Assembly: GCA_947584375.1 (NCBI GenBank)
Contig: CANPWL010000001.1
Location: 124,001-188,000 of the forward strand
Source of the DNA: an uncultured Clostridia bacterium
GTDB taxonomy: Bacteria; Bacillota; Clostridia; Oscillospirales; Ruminococcaceae
Length of the DNA stretch: 64,000 bases
Direction of reading: 5' to 3'
Shown: one piece after another, positions 18,144 to 27,046 of the stretch
Position numbering within the stretch: the first letter of the stretch is position 1
How the letters are laid out: each line of letters opens with the position of its first letter
The notes under the pieces: generated by a model
Told to the model about the DNA's origin: nothing
Databases searched by the model: none
Seen by the model: the letters and a program-made list of their open reading frames with translations, nothing else
Position numbers and translations under genes: made by a program

Positions 18144-18395
18144 TACAGTGTATGGCATTTTCAAAAAAGTGTTACAGACAAATAGTAAACGCATAAAATA
18201 TATTAGAGAATAATTTCAACGGTTTTGCCAAAACTTATTTAAGCAGGACTTGTCTGTCAAAATGCGGAGATTATGGTTATAGAGATAAACACAATGTTTC
18301 TGCTAAGAAAGTCCGGCATTATACTGTAAAGACAAATTTACGCTGTATACAAAAGTTATTTACCGTAGGTTATAATACAAAAGGGAGACTGGCAT
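18144..18395. other. Intergenic upstream of the ClpC-like gene
   Basis: No gene is seen. A TATAAT box is near 18371 upstream of the ClpC-like gene, but no clear -35 partner was found. On the minus strand, CATACACT near 18147-18154 resembles a sporulation sigma-E/K -10 element for the Cys-rich peptide transcript; this is speculative. Confidence 0.3.
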
Positions 18396-20786
18396 ATGAA
18401 CAATTTCAATTATGATGAACTAACCAAAAAATGCAGAGAAATATTAAATGATGCTAAAAACATCGCAGGAAGATTGGGACATACTTATGTAGGAAGCGAA
18501 CATATTTTACTTTCTTTTTTGGAGAACGGCAACTGTACAGCTTCAGTTGTGCTTATGAGAAACGGTGTAACAAAAGCCGATGTTATGGATAAGCTGGAGG
18601 AAATGGTCGGAATAGGCACTCCCTGCCGGCTTGAGGAAAATGAAAATTATATGACTCCTACCGCAGAAAAGATAGTTAACGGGGCAATGTCATTATCTAA
18701 AAGCTTAGGTTCAAAGCAGTGCGGAACAGAGCATCTTCTGATGCTTATGTTAAGGCAGGGAAACTCACAGGCAATGCAAATATTAGAAGATCTTGATATC
18801 CCGGTTTCCAGGTTGTATAATGATTGCTCTACAATAGGTAAAGCCGATATTGCTTTTTTAAAGCAGAACAATGAAAAACTGAAGTTTCTTTTAAAATACG
18901 GCAGAGAGCTTACAGTAAAAGAAGCGGCAGACAGCTTTGATCCGGTCCTTGAAAGAGATAAAGAAATAAATCAGATTATTGCGATATTGTCAAGAAGGCA
19001 AAAAAACAATCCCTGTCTTGTAGGTGAGGCAGGAGTTGGAAAAACTGCAATAGTAGAGGCTTTAGCAAAAAGAATATATAAAAAAGAAGTTCCTTCAGCC
19101 TTGCAGGGCAAAAGAATATTTGCTCTTGATATTACCGAGCTTTTGGCAGGTGCAAAGTATAGAGGTGATTTTGAGGAGCGTCTGAAATCTTGTATCAAGG
19201 AGGCTAAGCGTTCAAGGGGAATCATACTTTTTATTGATGAAATTCACAACATTATCGGAGCAGGTGCAGCCGAGGGTGCAATAGATGCTGCTAATATTTT
19301 AAAACCTGCTCTTGCAAGAGGAGAAATCAGTATAATAGGCGCCACTACTTTTGATGAATACCGTACTCATATTGAAAAGGATTCGGCATTTGAAAGGCGA
19401 TTTCAAACCGTCAAGATAGACGAACCTGATGAAAAAACCACAATAAAAATATTGAAAGGAATTATCTCTAAGTACGAAGCGTTTCACGGTCTTAAAATCA
19501 CCGATGAGGCTATTTCCGAAGCGGTAAAGCTATCGGGAAGATATCTGACAGACAGACATTTCCCTGATAAAGCTATTGATTTAATAGATGAAGCATGCGC
19601 TTATGTTCATTTGGAAAATGACAACGGTGATAATGTCTGTACAGACGAAATGTATGAGGTATTTAACAACTATGTTTTGGGAAAAATCAGCAAAAGCGAT
19701 TATTTAGACAGGCTTTCTCAGTCATATACTAATTCGTTCAGCGAAAATGATATAAAAAAAGTAATGAAAATCGATATTGACAAACGAATTTCAAGTATGG
19801 TCTCCGTGCCGCTGGAAACAATAAAAAAGAGCGATAGGCTGAAGCTATGCTCACTCAAAAAAAATCTTTCTGAAAAAATTATCGGACAGAGCCGTGCTGT
19901 GGACGCTGTTTCTTTTGCAATAAAACGCGGAAGGGTTGGTCTTAAAGACGCATCAAAGCCTATTGGCTCGTTTGTTTTTTTAGGCTCCAGCGGTGTTGGA
20001 AAAACTGCACTTGCAAAAGAACTTGCCAATGAAGTATTCGGCGGGGAAAATAATATGATAAGACTTGATATGTCAGAATTTATGGAAAGACACAGTGTTT
20101 CAAAAATTATAGGTTCCCCTCCGGGATATGTCGGCTTTGACAGCGCTAATGGAAATATGCTTACTGAAAGAGTAAGAAGAAATCCTTATTCACTCGTTCT
20201 GTTTGATGAAATTGAAAAGGCACATCCCGATATATTAAATCTGCTTCTGCAAATTCTTGAAGACGGTTTTCTGACTGATTCAAAGGGCAGAAAAGTATCG
20301 TTTAAAAATACCATAATAATCATGACTTCAAATTTAGGTGCAAGAAAAATAATAAAGGATAATTCTATGGGGTTCTCTCAGTCTGTCAAAACGAATAGAA
20401 TTAACGACAAAGAGATGAAAGCGGAACTTAAAAAGTTTTTTTCACCTGAGCTTATTAATCGTATCGATGAAATAGTTACCTTTGATATGCTGACTGATGA
20501 AAACCTTATTGAAATCGCCTGTATTGAGCTGAAAAAATTAACAGACAGGTGCAGATCTTTGGGTATAAAACTTTCTTATACTCACGACGTTGCCAAAAAG
20601 CTCAGTCGTGACGGATATTCAAATGAATACGGTGCAAGAGAAATATCCCGAATTATAAGACGTAATATTGAAAATCTTATAATCGATGAATTTCTTTCGG
20701 GTATTGAATGTAAATCACTTACACTTTCCGTTGCCGATAATAGATTTAAGGTCGAAAACGAAAGCAGATTAAGACTGAATGCTTGA
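18396..20786 (+). CDS. ClpC-like AAA+ unfoldase
   Basis: The 796-residue protein has two N-terminal Clp repeats (about 1-145), AAA-1 with Walker A GEAGVGKT near residue 212 and Walker [12 protein letters not shown]-2 with GSSGVGKT near 533 and [12 protein letters not shown], and a C-terminal D2-small domain. It would unfold proteins for ClpP. The segment between the AAA domains is short, and I do not see the UVR/M-domain pattern of typical ClpC, so adaptor binding may differ. No ctsR, mcsA or mcsB genes adjoin it. The start has GGGAGA upstream. Confidence 0.88.
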   Translation: MNNFNYDELTKKCREILNDAKNIAGRLGHTYVGSEHILLSFLENGNCTASVVLMRNGVTKADVMDKLEEMVGIGTPCRLEENENYMTPTAEKIVNGAMSLSKSLGSKQCGTEHLLMLMLRQGNSQAMQILEDLDIPVSRLYNDCSTIGKADIAFLKQNNEKLKFLLKYGRELTVKEAADSFDPVLERDKEINQIIAILSRRQKNNPCLVGEAGVGKTAIVEALAKRIYKKEVPSALQGKRIFALDITELLAGAKYRGDFEERLKSCIKEAKRSRGIILFIDEIHNIIGAGAAEGAIDAANILKPALARGEISIIGATTFDEYRTHIEKDSAFERRFQTVKIDEPDEKTTIKILKGIISKYEAFHGLKITDEAISEAVKLSGRYLTDRHFPDKAIDLIDEACAYVHLENDNGDNVCTDEMYEVFNNYVLGKISKSDYLDRLSQSYTNSFSENDIKKVMKIDIDKRISSMVSVPLETIKKSDRLKLCSLKKNLSEKIIGQSRAVDAVSFAIKRGRVGLKDASKPIGSFVFLGSSGVGKTALAKELANEVFGGENNMIRLDMSEFMERHSVSKIIGSPPGYVGFDSANGNMLTERVRRNPYSLVLFDEIEKAHPDILNLLLQILEDGFLTDSKGRKVSFKNTIIIMTSNLGARKIIKDNSMGFSQSVKTNRINDKEMKAELKKFFSPELINRIDEIVTFDMLTDENLIEIACIELKKLTDRCRSLGIKLSYTHDVAKKLSRDGYSNEYGAREISRIIRRNIENLIIDEFLSGIECKSLTLSVADNRFKVENESRLRLNA

Positions 20787-20825
20787 TATAATTGCAGAAT
20801 AAAAATATAATGTAAGGCTATATAA

Positions 20826-20879
20826 AAAAGTTCACGCACCAACTAATGCGTGGACCGGATTCAACGTCACCTTTCAGAG
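20826..20879 (-). terminator. Diverged copy of the tRNA-Arg downstream region and terminator
   Basis: Read leftward, CACGCATTAGTTGGTGCGTG is followed by TTTTTT. The preceding GGTGACGTTGAATCCGGTCC is nearly identical to the sequence between tRNA-Arg and its own terminator (GGTGACGTTGCATCCAGTCC). This looks like a duplicated tRNA 3' flank with no second tRNA left. Confidence 0.65.
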
Positions 20880-20930
20880 GTCAGAAATTAGATGCTAGAG
20901 ACAAGAAATTATCTTTCTAGCTCAGTAATA

Positions 20931-21004
20931 ACCTGCCGTTGTACAAAATTACCGCCTTCAGCTAATTTACCAAAGGCGGCAATGCGTGCAGGGGTCACCC
21001 CTGC
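20931..21004 (-). repeat. GC-rich repeat, copy 1 (divergent)
   Basis: Read leftward it has a hairpin GCAGGGG/CCCCTGC with a three-base loop, the family core TGCCGCCTTTGG, and the closing AACGGCAGG. Hairpin 1 differs completely in sequence from other copies but is preserved as a structure. An extra CCGCCTT/AAGGCGG pairing lies inside. Confidence 0.6.
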
Positions 21005-21051
21005 TGGAAATACTTTGCCCAAAATATGTACCAATAACGCGAGATATAAAC

Positions 21052-21081
21052 AAAAAAATCCACGCACTTACGAATACGTGG
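21052..21081 (-). terminator. Terminator of tRNA-Arg
   Basis: Read leftward, CCACG/CGTGG with a 12-base loop is followed by seven T residues, 24 bp past the CCA end. Confidence 0.8.
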
Positions 21082-21104
21082 ACTGGATGCAACGTCACCG
21101 TTGC

Positions 21105-21181
21105 TGGCGCGCCAGGAGGGACTCGAACCCCCGACCTACTGGTTCGTAGCCAGTCACTCTATCCAGCTGAGCTACTGGCGC
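21105..21181 (-). tRNA. tRNA-Arg (anticodon ACG)
   Basis: A 77-nt tRNA with acceptor stem GCGCCAG/CTGGCGC, D-arm AGCTCAGCTGGATAGAGT, anticodon stem ACTGG/CCAGT around CTACGAA, T-arm GGGTTCGAGTCCC and encoded CCA. Anticodon ACG (wobble inosine) reads CGN arginine codons. It is read leftward with its own terminator. Confidence 0.95.
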
Positions 21182-21304
21182 ATTATTAAGTTATATCCTA
21201 AATATAACTTAATAATTATACCAAAATGAAAAATACTTGTCAAGCAATTTTAATAAAAGAATCAAATCAATAAAATTTAAGTATTAATTAATTTTACTAT
21301 TTCT

Positions 21305-21733
21305 TTATTTTTTATTATTCAACTGTTCAAGTTTTCTTTTTATAGCTTCTAAAGCATCCTGCGGATCTTCAATATCACTTACTGTTTTTTCCATAGGACA
21401 AAGATCTGTGTTTGCTCGGTTTATAATTGCTTTGACAGACAAATCACATATGCTCTCTATTCCATGCTTTACAAATATATCTATTGCACCTTCGCTCATA
21501 ACAGGAGCATATACAGTTTCAACTCCTAAAAGCACGTAGAGAAATGCTGCTGCCTTTCCTACAACCTTATCAGCAGCACAAAAACCCTTTAATTCCATTT
21601 TATCATTCAGCCAGTCTATCAGAGGCTTGACGCCTCTCTCTGTGCTTGTAAGCAATATATCGCCTTTGCATAAAACGCAGGTGTATTCACCTTCTGAAAG
21701 TAAATTCACAGCTTTTTTTAAATCAGCCTTCAT
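21305..21733 (-). CDS. DUF1893 family protein
   Basis: This 142-residue cytoplasmic protein matches the DUF1893 family pattern: VLCKGDILLTSTERGVKPLI, a conserved K-V-V-G-K-A-A-A helix, and a Cys-containing C-terminal half. The fold is thought to resemble nucleoside deaminases, but the function is unknown. I chose the ATG with GGAGA nine bases upstream. It overlaps the 3' end of the ECF S-component gene by 11 bp, so the two are translationally coupled and probably act in one pathway, perhaps on the transported compound. Confidence 0.85.
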   Translation of the reverse strand: MKADLKKAVNLLSEGEYTCVLCKGDILLTSTERGVKPLIDWLNDKMELKGFCAADKVVGKAAAFLYVLLGVETVYAPVMSEGAIDIFVKHGIESICDLSVKAIINRANTDLCPMEKTVSDIEDPQDALEAIKRKLEQLNNKK

Positions 21734-22292
21734 GCTTAATATTCTCCACACGGTAAATAATGAGAGGTATTAATGTCCATTGAAGAACAAGTCCAAAAAT
21801 ACCTGTACCTATGCTCATCCATATTACCGGAATAGCTATACTTTCGTTTCCAAAAGCAAATACTGAAATAAGTATTGCCGCAGCACGAACTGCACGTCCG
21901 GCTATCTGAATAATCAATACTTTTATAATTACAGGCATTCTTGAATTTCTCAGAAGTCCTGCAAAAAGACCGTATGCACAAAGTTCAATCATCATGAACG
22001 GAAGCATAACAGCTCCCGGCATACCTGAAAGTGCAAAGCTTGCAAGAGGTCCTAGCAAACCTGAAATTGCTCCTGCATAAGGACCTGCTAAAAGACCAAC
22101 TAAAATAATCGGCAGATGCATTGGTAAAAATGTTTCTCCCAAGGCTGTTCCAAGTCCTGAAACAGCTCCAAGTACATGAAACACCTGAGGAAGAACAACC
22201 GCCGATGCAATTGCCACAAGTGCTGCCATAATCTGAACCTTTACGGACAGACGAGGCTTTGTAATCGAGTTTAATGATTGTGTGTTTGTCAT
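21723..22292 (-). CDS. ECF transporter S component
   Basis: The 189-residue protein has five to six transmembrane segments with the small-residue-rich pattern of ECF substrate-binding S components (LPMHLPIILVGLLAGPYAGAISGLLGP near residues 56-85). It captures a vitamin or related compound and works with the shared EcfA/EcfT module, which is not in this window. A perfect AAAGGAG site precedes the ATG. The coupled DUF1893 gene is the only hint to the substrate. No riboswitch was seen upstream. Confidence 0.8.
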   Translation of the reverse strand: MTNTQSLNSITKPRLSVKVQIMAALVAIASAVVLPQVFHVLGAVSGLGTALGETFLPMHLPIILVGLLAGPYAGAISGLLGPLASFALSGMPGAVMLPFMMIELCAYGLFAGLLRNSRMPVIIKVLIIQIAGRAVRAAAILISVFAFGNESIAIPVIWMSIGTGIFGLVLQWTLIPLIIYRVENIKHEG

Positions 22293-22383
22293 AATAAAAT
22301 CTCCTTTGTAATAAATTTGTATTCATCAATTAAAAGATTCAAACGAATCTCAATAAAATATGTTAAAAATATTTTTGAAATAA

Positions 22384-22572
22384 TTATATTTGTAACTGCT
22401 CTATGATAAAATCTACGTTTTCCTCAATGGCTTTTGTTCCATCAATTCGTATGATAGGACATTCTAAAGACTTTATCCATTCTTCAACAGTGTTTTCTGA
22501 GCGAGATTTAACAGCTGCCCCTATTATACACAATTTACTATCTGCCCAAAAACAGCAAACCTGCGGCGGCTC
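22384..22572 (-). pseudogene. C-terminal gene remnant bounded by repeat copy 2
   Basis: A frame with natural protein character (IIGAAVKSRSENTVEEW, then CPIIRIDGTKAIEENVDFI) runs to a TAA at 22384-22386. Upstream it passes directly into repeat copy 2, translated as EPPQVCC, and then meets a stop with no start codon. It looks like the last 55 or so residues of a soluble protein whose front was lost. I do not recognise the family with confidence; a P-loop kinase-like C-terminus was considered. It ends about 90 bp upstream of the ECF S-component gene. Confidence 0.55.
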
Positions 22573-22575
22573 GCC
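22542..22575 (-). repeat. GC-rich repeat, copy 2 (partial)
   Basis: Read leftward it starts GGCGAGCCGCCGCAGG and continues with a decayed core TGCTGTTTTTGGGCAG. The far closing arm is missing or replaced by the gene remnant. The first 16 bases are identical to copy 3. Confidence 0.6.
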
Positions 22576-22609
22576 ACTACATTATAGTTTTTTCTTCATC
22601 AAAGTAAAG

Positions 22610-22680
22610 CCTGCCGTTTTGCATACTATGTACATTATACAAACTACCCAAAGGCAGCAGAGCCTGCGGCGGCTCGCCGC
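22610..22680 (-). repeat. GC-rich repeat, copy 3, abutting the DUF4364 stop codon
   Basis: Read leftward it begins GGCGAGCCGCCGCAGGCTC, directly after the TAG of the DUF4364 gene, followed by TGCTGCCTTTGG and ending in AACGGCAGG. The GAGCC/GGCTC hairpin and the closing arms are present. Confidence 0.75.
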
Positions 22681-23265
22681 CTAGTAGCCTGTTAAATCAG
22701 GCGTATACTCCTCATTTTCTATAACAAAATCTAAAATCTTGCCGTAAAAAGCACTCGGATTAAGCATTACCTTCTTTTTTATATACTCAGCCTGAGTAAG
22801 GTCGGGAGCAAATAAAGTTAAATCCATTAGATTCGCCCCGCTGTCCTGACAGAGAAAATGTACCTCTGCTCCCTTTTCAACCTCTTTGACTTCTGCAATA
22901 ATATTGCTGTCCTTTAATTTTGCAAAAAATTTCAGCCCCGAAGAAATGATCTTGTCTCTAAAGCTCTTTGGAACGATTCCCTTAAATTCGTTCGCCGCCT
23001 CATAAGCCTCCTGCGACAAAACGTAGTAGTTGATTTCATCAACCGCTTCAATCCTCAACATCTTATCTCTTAGCATTTCTTCGACCGTCTCGGCATAGGT
23101 AAAATAATTCACAACACCGTCAGAAGTCGCTATCTCGGCAAGCTGATTAGGCGTGATAGGTCTGTTTATCTGACGTAAAAAATAACATATCAGAATCTTT
23201 ATTGCATACTTGTCCTGCAAGTTCATCATATTAGGCTGAAGATATTTTTCAAAATTCTTATCCAT
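22681..23265 (-). CDS. DUF4364 family protein
   Basis: The 194-residue protein matches the Clostridia-specific DUF4364 family: a winged-helix-like N-terminal half (KYAIKILICYFLRQINRPIT, then a DGVVNYFTYAETVEEML helix) followed by an alpha-beta C-terminal half. The family is probably regulatory, but its function is unknown. It lies 43 bp downstream of aroC on the same strand and may be the last gene of the aro transcript. Its stop codon directly touches repeat copy 3. Only a weak AGGG site precedes the ATG. Confidence 0.85.
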   Translation of the reverse strand: MDKNFEKYLQPNMMNLQDKYAIKILICYFLRQINRPITPNQLAEIATSDGVVNYFTYAETVEEMLRDKMLRIEAVDEINYYVLSQEAYEAANEFKGIVPKSFRDKIISSGLKFFAKLKDSNIIAEVKEVEKGAEVHFLCQDSGANLMDLTLFAPDLTQAEYIKKKVMLNPSAFYGKILDFVIENEEYTPDLTGY

Positions 23266-23308
23266 ATAATCACCATGCCCTTTCTTTAAAAGGCATACCT
23301 TTCATAGA

Positions 23309-24400
23309 CTAAAAGTTAGGATAGTCGAGCATATGCGAAAGCAATGCAATATTAACTGCCGCCTCAACACACGGAACAGCACGGGGTACAACGCATGGGT
23401 CGTGTCTGCCCTTGATTTTTATAGTCTCGTTTGTCAGAGAACTGTAATCCACCGTTTTCTGCGGCTGTGCAATTGAAGGCGTAGGCTTGAATGCAACCCT
23501 CAGCGTCACCGGCATACCCGAAGAAATACCGCCGAGAATACCTCCGTGATTGTTGCTTCTTGTAACAACGTGACCGTGCTCGTCAACATAAAACTCGTCG
23601 TTATTTTCACTGCCTAGCATCTTAGCGCAATTAAATCCTACTCCGAACTCAATACCCTTAACAGCGGGAATACCGAAAATCAATGACGCAATGCTGTTTT
23701 CCAGACCCTCAAATATAGGCGAACCAATTCCTGCCGGAACATTTATAGAAATACATTCCACAATTCCGCCGACAGAGTCTAAACACTTCCCTGCCTTTTC
23801 AATGTCTTTTATCATAAGTCTGCCCTGCTTATCATCAAGAGTTGGAAATTCCTTTTCCCTGATCGACTTTATTTCATCTCTTGAAGTGGTAACAGGGTCG
23901 AATGATTTATCCCTAATTCCGTGTATTTCTAAAATGTGCGCACCTGTATAAATACCTCTGCGTTCAAGAATCTGACCTGCTAATGCCCCTGCAAAACACA
24001 GAGGTGCTGTCAGCCTGCCCGAAAAATGTCCGCCGCCGCGTCCGTCGTTAAATCCGCCGTAGCGAACAGCGCCTGTGTAATCAGCATGTCCTGGGCGTGC
24101 AAGCTTAGACAGGTTGGAATAGTCATTCGAGTGCTGGTCTGTATTCTGAATCAAAGCGCATAGGGGCGTTCCCGTTGTTTTATCATTATAAAGCCCAGAC
24201 ATAATCTGAGGCATATCCTTCTCACGTCTTTGAGTAGATGTTTTGTTTTTCTTCGGAGCTCGCCTTGCCATAAACGACATAAGAGCGTTCATATCAATAT
24301 GCTCGCCTGACGGCAGATTATCAAGCACTACGCCGATAGCCGGTCCGTGGCTCTCCCCGAAAATAGATAAGTTGATGTTGTGATTCCAAATTGATGCCAT
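23309..24400 (-). CDS. aroC: Chorismate synthase
   Basis: The 363-residue enzyme converts 5-enolpyruvylshikimate 3-phosphate to chorismate with reduced FMN, the last shikimate step. Family signatures are clear: GESHGPAIGVVLDNLPSG at the start, RPGHADYTGAVRYGGFNDGRGGGHFSGR near residue 105, and the C-terminal RHDPC. Its ATG has an AAGGAGGA site. It follows aroA by 28 bp in the same direction within pcrA-aroB-aroA-aroC-DUF4364. Confidence 0.96.
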   Translation of the reverse strand: MASIWNHNINLSIFGESHGPAIGVVLDNLPSGEHIDMNALMSFMARRAPKKNKTSTQRREKDMPQIMSGLYNDKTTGTPLCALIQNTDQHSNDYSNLSKLARPGHADYTGAVRYGGFNDGRGGGHFSGRLTAPLCFAGALAGQILERRGIYTGAHILEIHGIRDKSFDPVTTSRDEIKSIREKEFPTLDDKQGRLMIKDIEKAGKCLDSVGGIVECISINVPAGIGSPIFEGLENSIASLIFGIPAVKGIEFGVGFNCAKMLGSENNDEFYVDEHGHVVTRSNNHGGILGGISSGMPVTLRVAFKPTPSIAQPQKTVDYSSLTNETIKIKGRHDPCVVPRAVPCVEAAVNIALLSHMLDYPNF

Positions 24401-24428
24401 TTTTTGTCCTCCTTAATTCTTACACATT

Positions 24429-25676
24429 CTAGCCTATTGTCTCGACAATGCCTCCGAGAGATTTAATAACCTCGAAAAAGTCGGGATAAGATTTTCTTAC
24501 ACATTCCGCACCTTTTATTATAAGGTCACCTTTACATTTAACCGACGCTACAGTCATGGCCATTGGTATTCTGTGGTCGTTGCAAGAGTCGATCTCGCCG
24601 CCTGTCAAGTAATCAACTCCAGTGATTTCAAGCCCGTCCTCAAGCTCTTTAACCTTTCCGCCGACTGCGTTTAAAGCATTTGATATAGCCGACAAGCGGT
24701 CGCTTTCTTTAATTCTCAGCCTTGCGGCGTTTCTTATGTACGACACGCCTTTGCAAAAACTGCCCAAAACCGCCAGAATAGGTACAAGGTCAGGTATGTC
24801 CGAACAGTCGATGTCAAAGGGTTTGAGTTCATTTTTATCTGAATTATACACTATTTCATTGCATATTTCAATAATCTTTTTGTCGCCTTGAAAACTATTT
24901 TCATTTAATCCCTCGATATTTATGTCACAGCCCAGACTTTTCGCAACGCAGAAAAATGCCGCCTGCGAATAGTCTCCCTCGACAGCTTCATTATGAGGCT
25001 TAAGTGCCTTCACTCCCCTGACTGTATAACCGTTCGGAGTTTCCTCAATCTGTGCGCCGAATTTGTTTAAGCAGTCAATAGTTATATCAACATAAGGTCT
25101 TGATTCAAGATGTGATGTTAAAATTATTTTGCTTTCGCCCTCTGCAACAGACAAAGCCAGCAAAAGCCCTGTTATAAACTGCGAGGATATATCTCCTGCA
25201 ATTTTATATTCTCCTGCTTTCAGCTTTCCCGAAACAGAAAACGGCATTGTGTTGTTATAGTCAAACTCTACCCCGTTTTTTGCCATCTCGGTAAGGTAAG
25301 GCGTAATAGGTCTCTGCGGAAGCCTTCCCCTGCCTAAAAAAGTAGTATTAACACCTAGAACGGACGCAACAGGTATCAGGAACCTCAACGTCGAGCCTGA
25401 CTCGTTACAGTCAATTACAGCATTTTCAACAGGCTTTGTAATCCCTTTAACTTTTACTGTATATAAACCGTTTTCGTCCTTTGATGTGGTTATCCCAGCC
25501 CCCAGAGCCTTAATAGCCTCAATAGTTGCTATAATGTCATTTGACATATAAATGTTTGAAATAACGCTCTCTCCGTCTGCAAGACCTGCCGCAATTATAA
25601 GCCTGTGTGCAACGCTCTTTGAGGGAGGTATTATTACATTACCCTTTAAAATTGACGGTGTGATTTTTACGTCCAT
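24429..25676 (-). CDS. aroA: 3-phosphoshikimate 1-carboxyvinyltransferase (EPSP synthase)
   Basis: This 415-residue enzyme transfers enolpyruvyl from PEP to shikimate 3-phosphate. It shows PPSKSVAHR near residue 17, NESGSTLRFLIP near 85, the phosphoenolpyruvate-binding LGRGRLPQRPITP, and the C-terminal DHRIPMA motif. I chose the ATG preceded by AGGGG, not the longer in-frame start. It lies between aroB (42 bp upstream) and aroC, consistent with one operon. Confidence 0.96.
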   Translation of the reverse strand: MDVKITPSILKGNVIIPPSKSVAHRLIIAAGLADGESVISNIYMSNDIIATIEAIKALGAGITTSKDENGLYTVKVKGITKPVENAVIDCNESGSTLRFLIPVASVLGVNTTFLGRGRLPQRPITPYLTEMAKNGVEFDYNNTMPFSVSGKLKAGEYKIAGDISSQFITGLLLALSVAEGESKIILTSHLESRPYVDITIDCLNKFGAQIEETPNGYTVRGVKALKPHNEAVEGDYSQAAFFCVAKSLGCDINIEGLNENSFQGDKKIIEICNEIVYNSDKNELKPFDIDCSDIPDLVPILAVLGSFCKGVSYIRNAARLRIKESDRLSAISNALNAVGGKVKELEDGLEITGVDYLTGGEIDSCNDHRIPMAMTVASVKCKGDLIIKGAECVRKSYPDFFEVIKSLGGIVETIG

Positions 25677-25718
25677 TATAATTCCCCTGTTCATTCATAT
25701 ATTAAAGTCTTTAATTAA

Positions 25719-26831
25719 TTACATACCCTCTATTATTTTTGCTATATAGTCCTCAGCGATTTCCTTAGCGTAATTACCCTTACTGAACTCTTTTATCTTT
25801 CCGATTCCGTCCTGTATAACAAATCTCAGCTTGCCGTCTCTTACCTTTTTATCGGTGTATAGTTTTTTTACAAGCTCACCCTTGTCAATGTAATCAGGAA
25901 CAGTAACCGGCAGCCCTGCTCTTTCAAGCAAACTAATAACTCTGCTTTCGTCATCATCGCTTGCAAGCCCCAGAGATTTCGCAAGTTTCACCTCTGCAAC
26001 AAGACCGATAGCTACCGATTCTCCGTGAAGAAGTCGGTAATCACTTACAGTTTCGATAGCACGCCCCACTGTATGCCCAAGATTGAGAATTTCTCTTAAG
26101 CCTGTTTCAAGCTCGTCTTTCATAACCACCTGATATTTTATCTCACAGTTTTTCTCGGCAATATACTCGCAGACTTCATTGTCACAGTCAAATACCTTTT
26201 CTATATTCCTCTCCAAATAGCAGAAAAACTCATTATCTGCTAATACAGCGTGCTTTATTGTCTCAGCCAGACCGCTTGAAAGCTCTCTTTTAGGTAGGGT
26301 CTTCCACGCCTCTATATCTATGTAGATCCTTTCGGGCTGATTGAATAGTCCGATAAGATTTGTCGCAAGAGGAGTGTCAACAGCAGTCTTACCTCCAACA
26401 GACGCATCTGCCGCAGACAAGAGAGTTGTAGCGTAGTTTATAAAAGGTACCCCCCTGCCGAAAGTGCCTGCGATAAAGCCTGCAAGATCGGTAACGACCC
26501 CTCCGCCGACCGCTATTACACAGCAGTCTCTGCGATAACCAAGTTTAAGCATCTCGTCCTCGATTTTTGCCTTAGTCTCACGGGTTTTCGATTTTTCTCC
26601 CGCAGGGAAAACAAACAAATCCGCTTTCAATCCTGCATCAGTAAGTCTCGCCAAAACATCATCAGCATAAAGCTCTTTTACATTACTGTCAGTAATGACA
26701 GCATATCTTTTAGCAGTCGGCACAAGTCCATTTTTAATATCTCTGACAAGAGTGTCTATTAGGTCGTGTCCTATTTCAATGTAATATGAATCGTCAACAA
26801 CCTTTTTAAGCTCAACATAAAACTTTTTCAT
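25719..26831 (-). CDS. aroB: 3-dehydroquinate synthase
   Basis: The 370-residue NAD- and zinc-dependent enzyme cyclises DAHP to 3-dehydroquinate. Signatures include FPAGEKSKT, the nucleotide-binding GGGVVTDLAGFIAGTFGRGVPF, TTLLSAADASVGGKTAVD, and metal-ligand regions around LNLGHTVGRAIE and LLHGESVAIG. The start with AGGGA upstream gives the usual family length. The frame continues upstream for 62 codons, but that part only translates repeat copies 4 and 5 and is not protein-like. It is transcribed away from pcrA across the repeats. Confidence 0.95.
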   Translation of the reverse strand: MKKFYVELKKVVDDSYYIEIGHDLIDTLVRDIKNGLVPTAKRYAVITDSNVKELYADDVLARLTDAGLKADLFVFPAGEKSKTRETKAKIEDEMLKLGYRRDCCVIAVGGGVVTDLAGFIAGTFGRGVPFINYATTLLSAADASVGGKTAVDTPLATNLIGLFNQPERIYIDIEAWKTLPKRELSSGLAETIKHAVLADNEFFCYLERNIEKVFDCDNEVCEYIAEKNCEIKYQVVMKDELETGLREILNLGHTVGRAIETVSDYRLLHGESVAIGLVAEVKLAKSLGLASDDDESRVISLLERAGLPVTVPDYIDKGELVKKLYTDKKVRDGKLRFVIQDGIGKIKEFSKGNYAKEIAEDYIAKIIEGM

Positions 26832-26874
26832 AATAGTTATTCCCTTTATTATTTTATATCTATAAATTGTAAAA

Positions 26875-26942
26875 CCGCCGTTGTGCATATTACTACATTT
26901 ATATAACCTTCCAAAGGCGGAAATGCCTCCGGCGGCTCGCCA
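26875..26942 (-). repeat. GC-rich repeat, copy 4
   Basis: Read leftward it begins GGCGAGCCGCCGGAGGC, has the core TTCCGCCTTTGGAAG and ends AACGGCGG. It lies 103 bp from copy 5 in a two-copy tandem. The spacer contains a diverged copy of the pcrA 3' end (GCAAGGATAAAAATCTG). Confidence 0.75.
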
Positions 26943-26977
26943 ACAACAGATTTTTATCCTTGCTAGTAAATGAAATC

Positions 26978-27044
26978 CCGCCGTTCTCCAAATTATAACA
27001 TTTATCAGACTTTCCAAAGGCGGAAGTGCCTCCGGCGGCTCGCC
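26978..27044 (-). repeat. GC-rich repeat, copy 5, abutting the pcrA stop codon
   Basis: Read leftward it begins CGGCGAGCCGCCGGAGGC within two or three bases of the pcrA TAA, with core TTCCGCCTTTGG and end AACGGCGGG. The closing arms CCGCC/GGCGG can pair across the element. Confidence 0.75.
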
Positions 27045-27046
27045 GG

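Noticed and set aside
21985-22329. 114-codon frame overlapping the ECF S-component gene
   Set aside because: It is a frame-shifted shadow rich in Cys and Ser, and the real frame has a proper ribosome binding site and membrane-protein pattern.
26832-27017. 62-codon N-terminal extension of aroB
   Set aside because: It only translates repeat copies 4 and 5 and would exceed the family length. AGGGA precedes the internal ATG at 26831.
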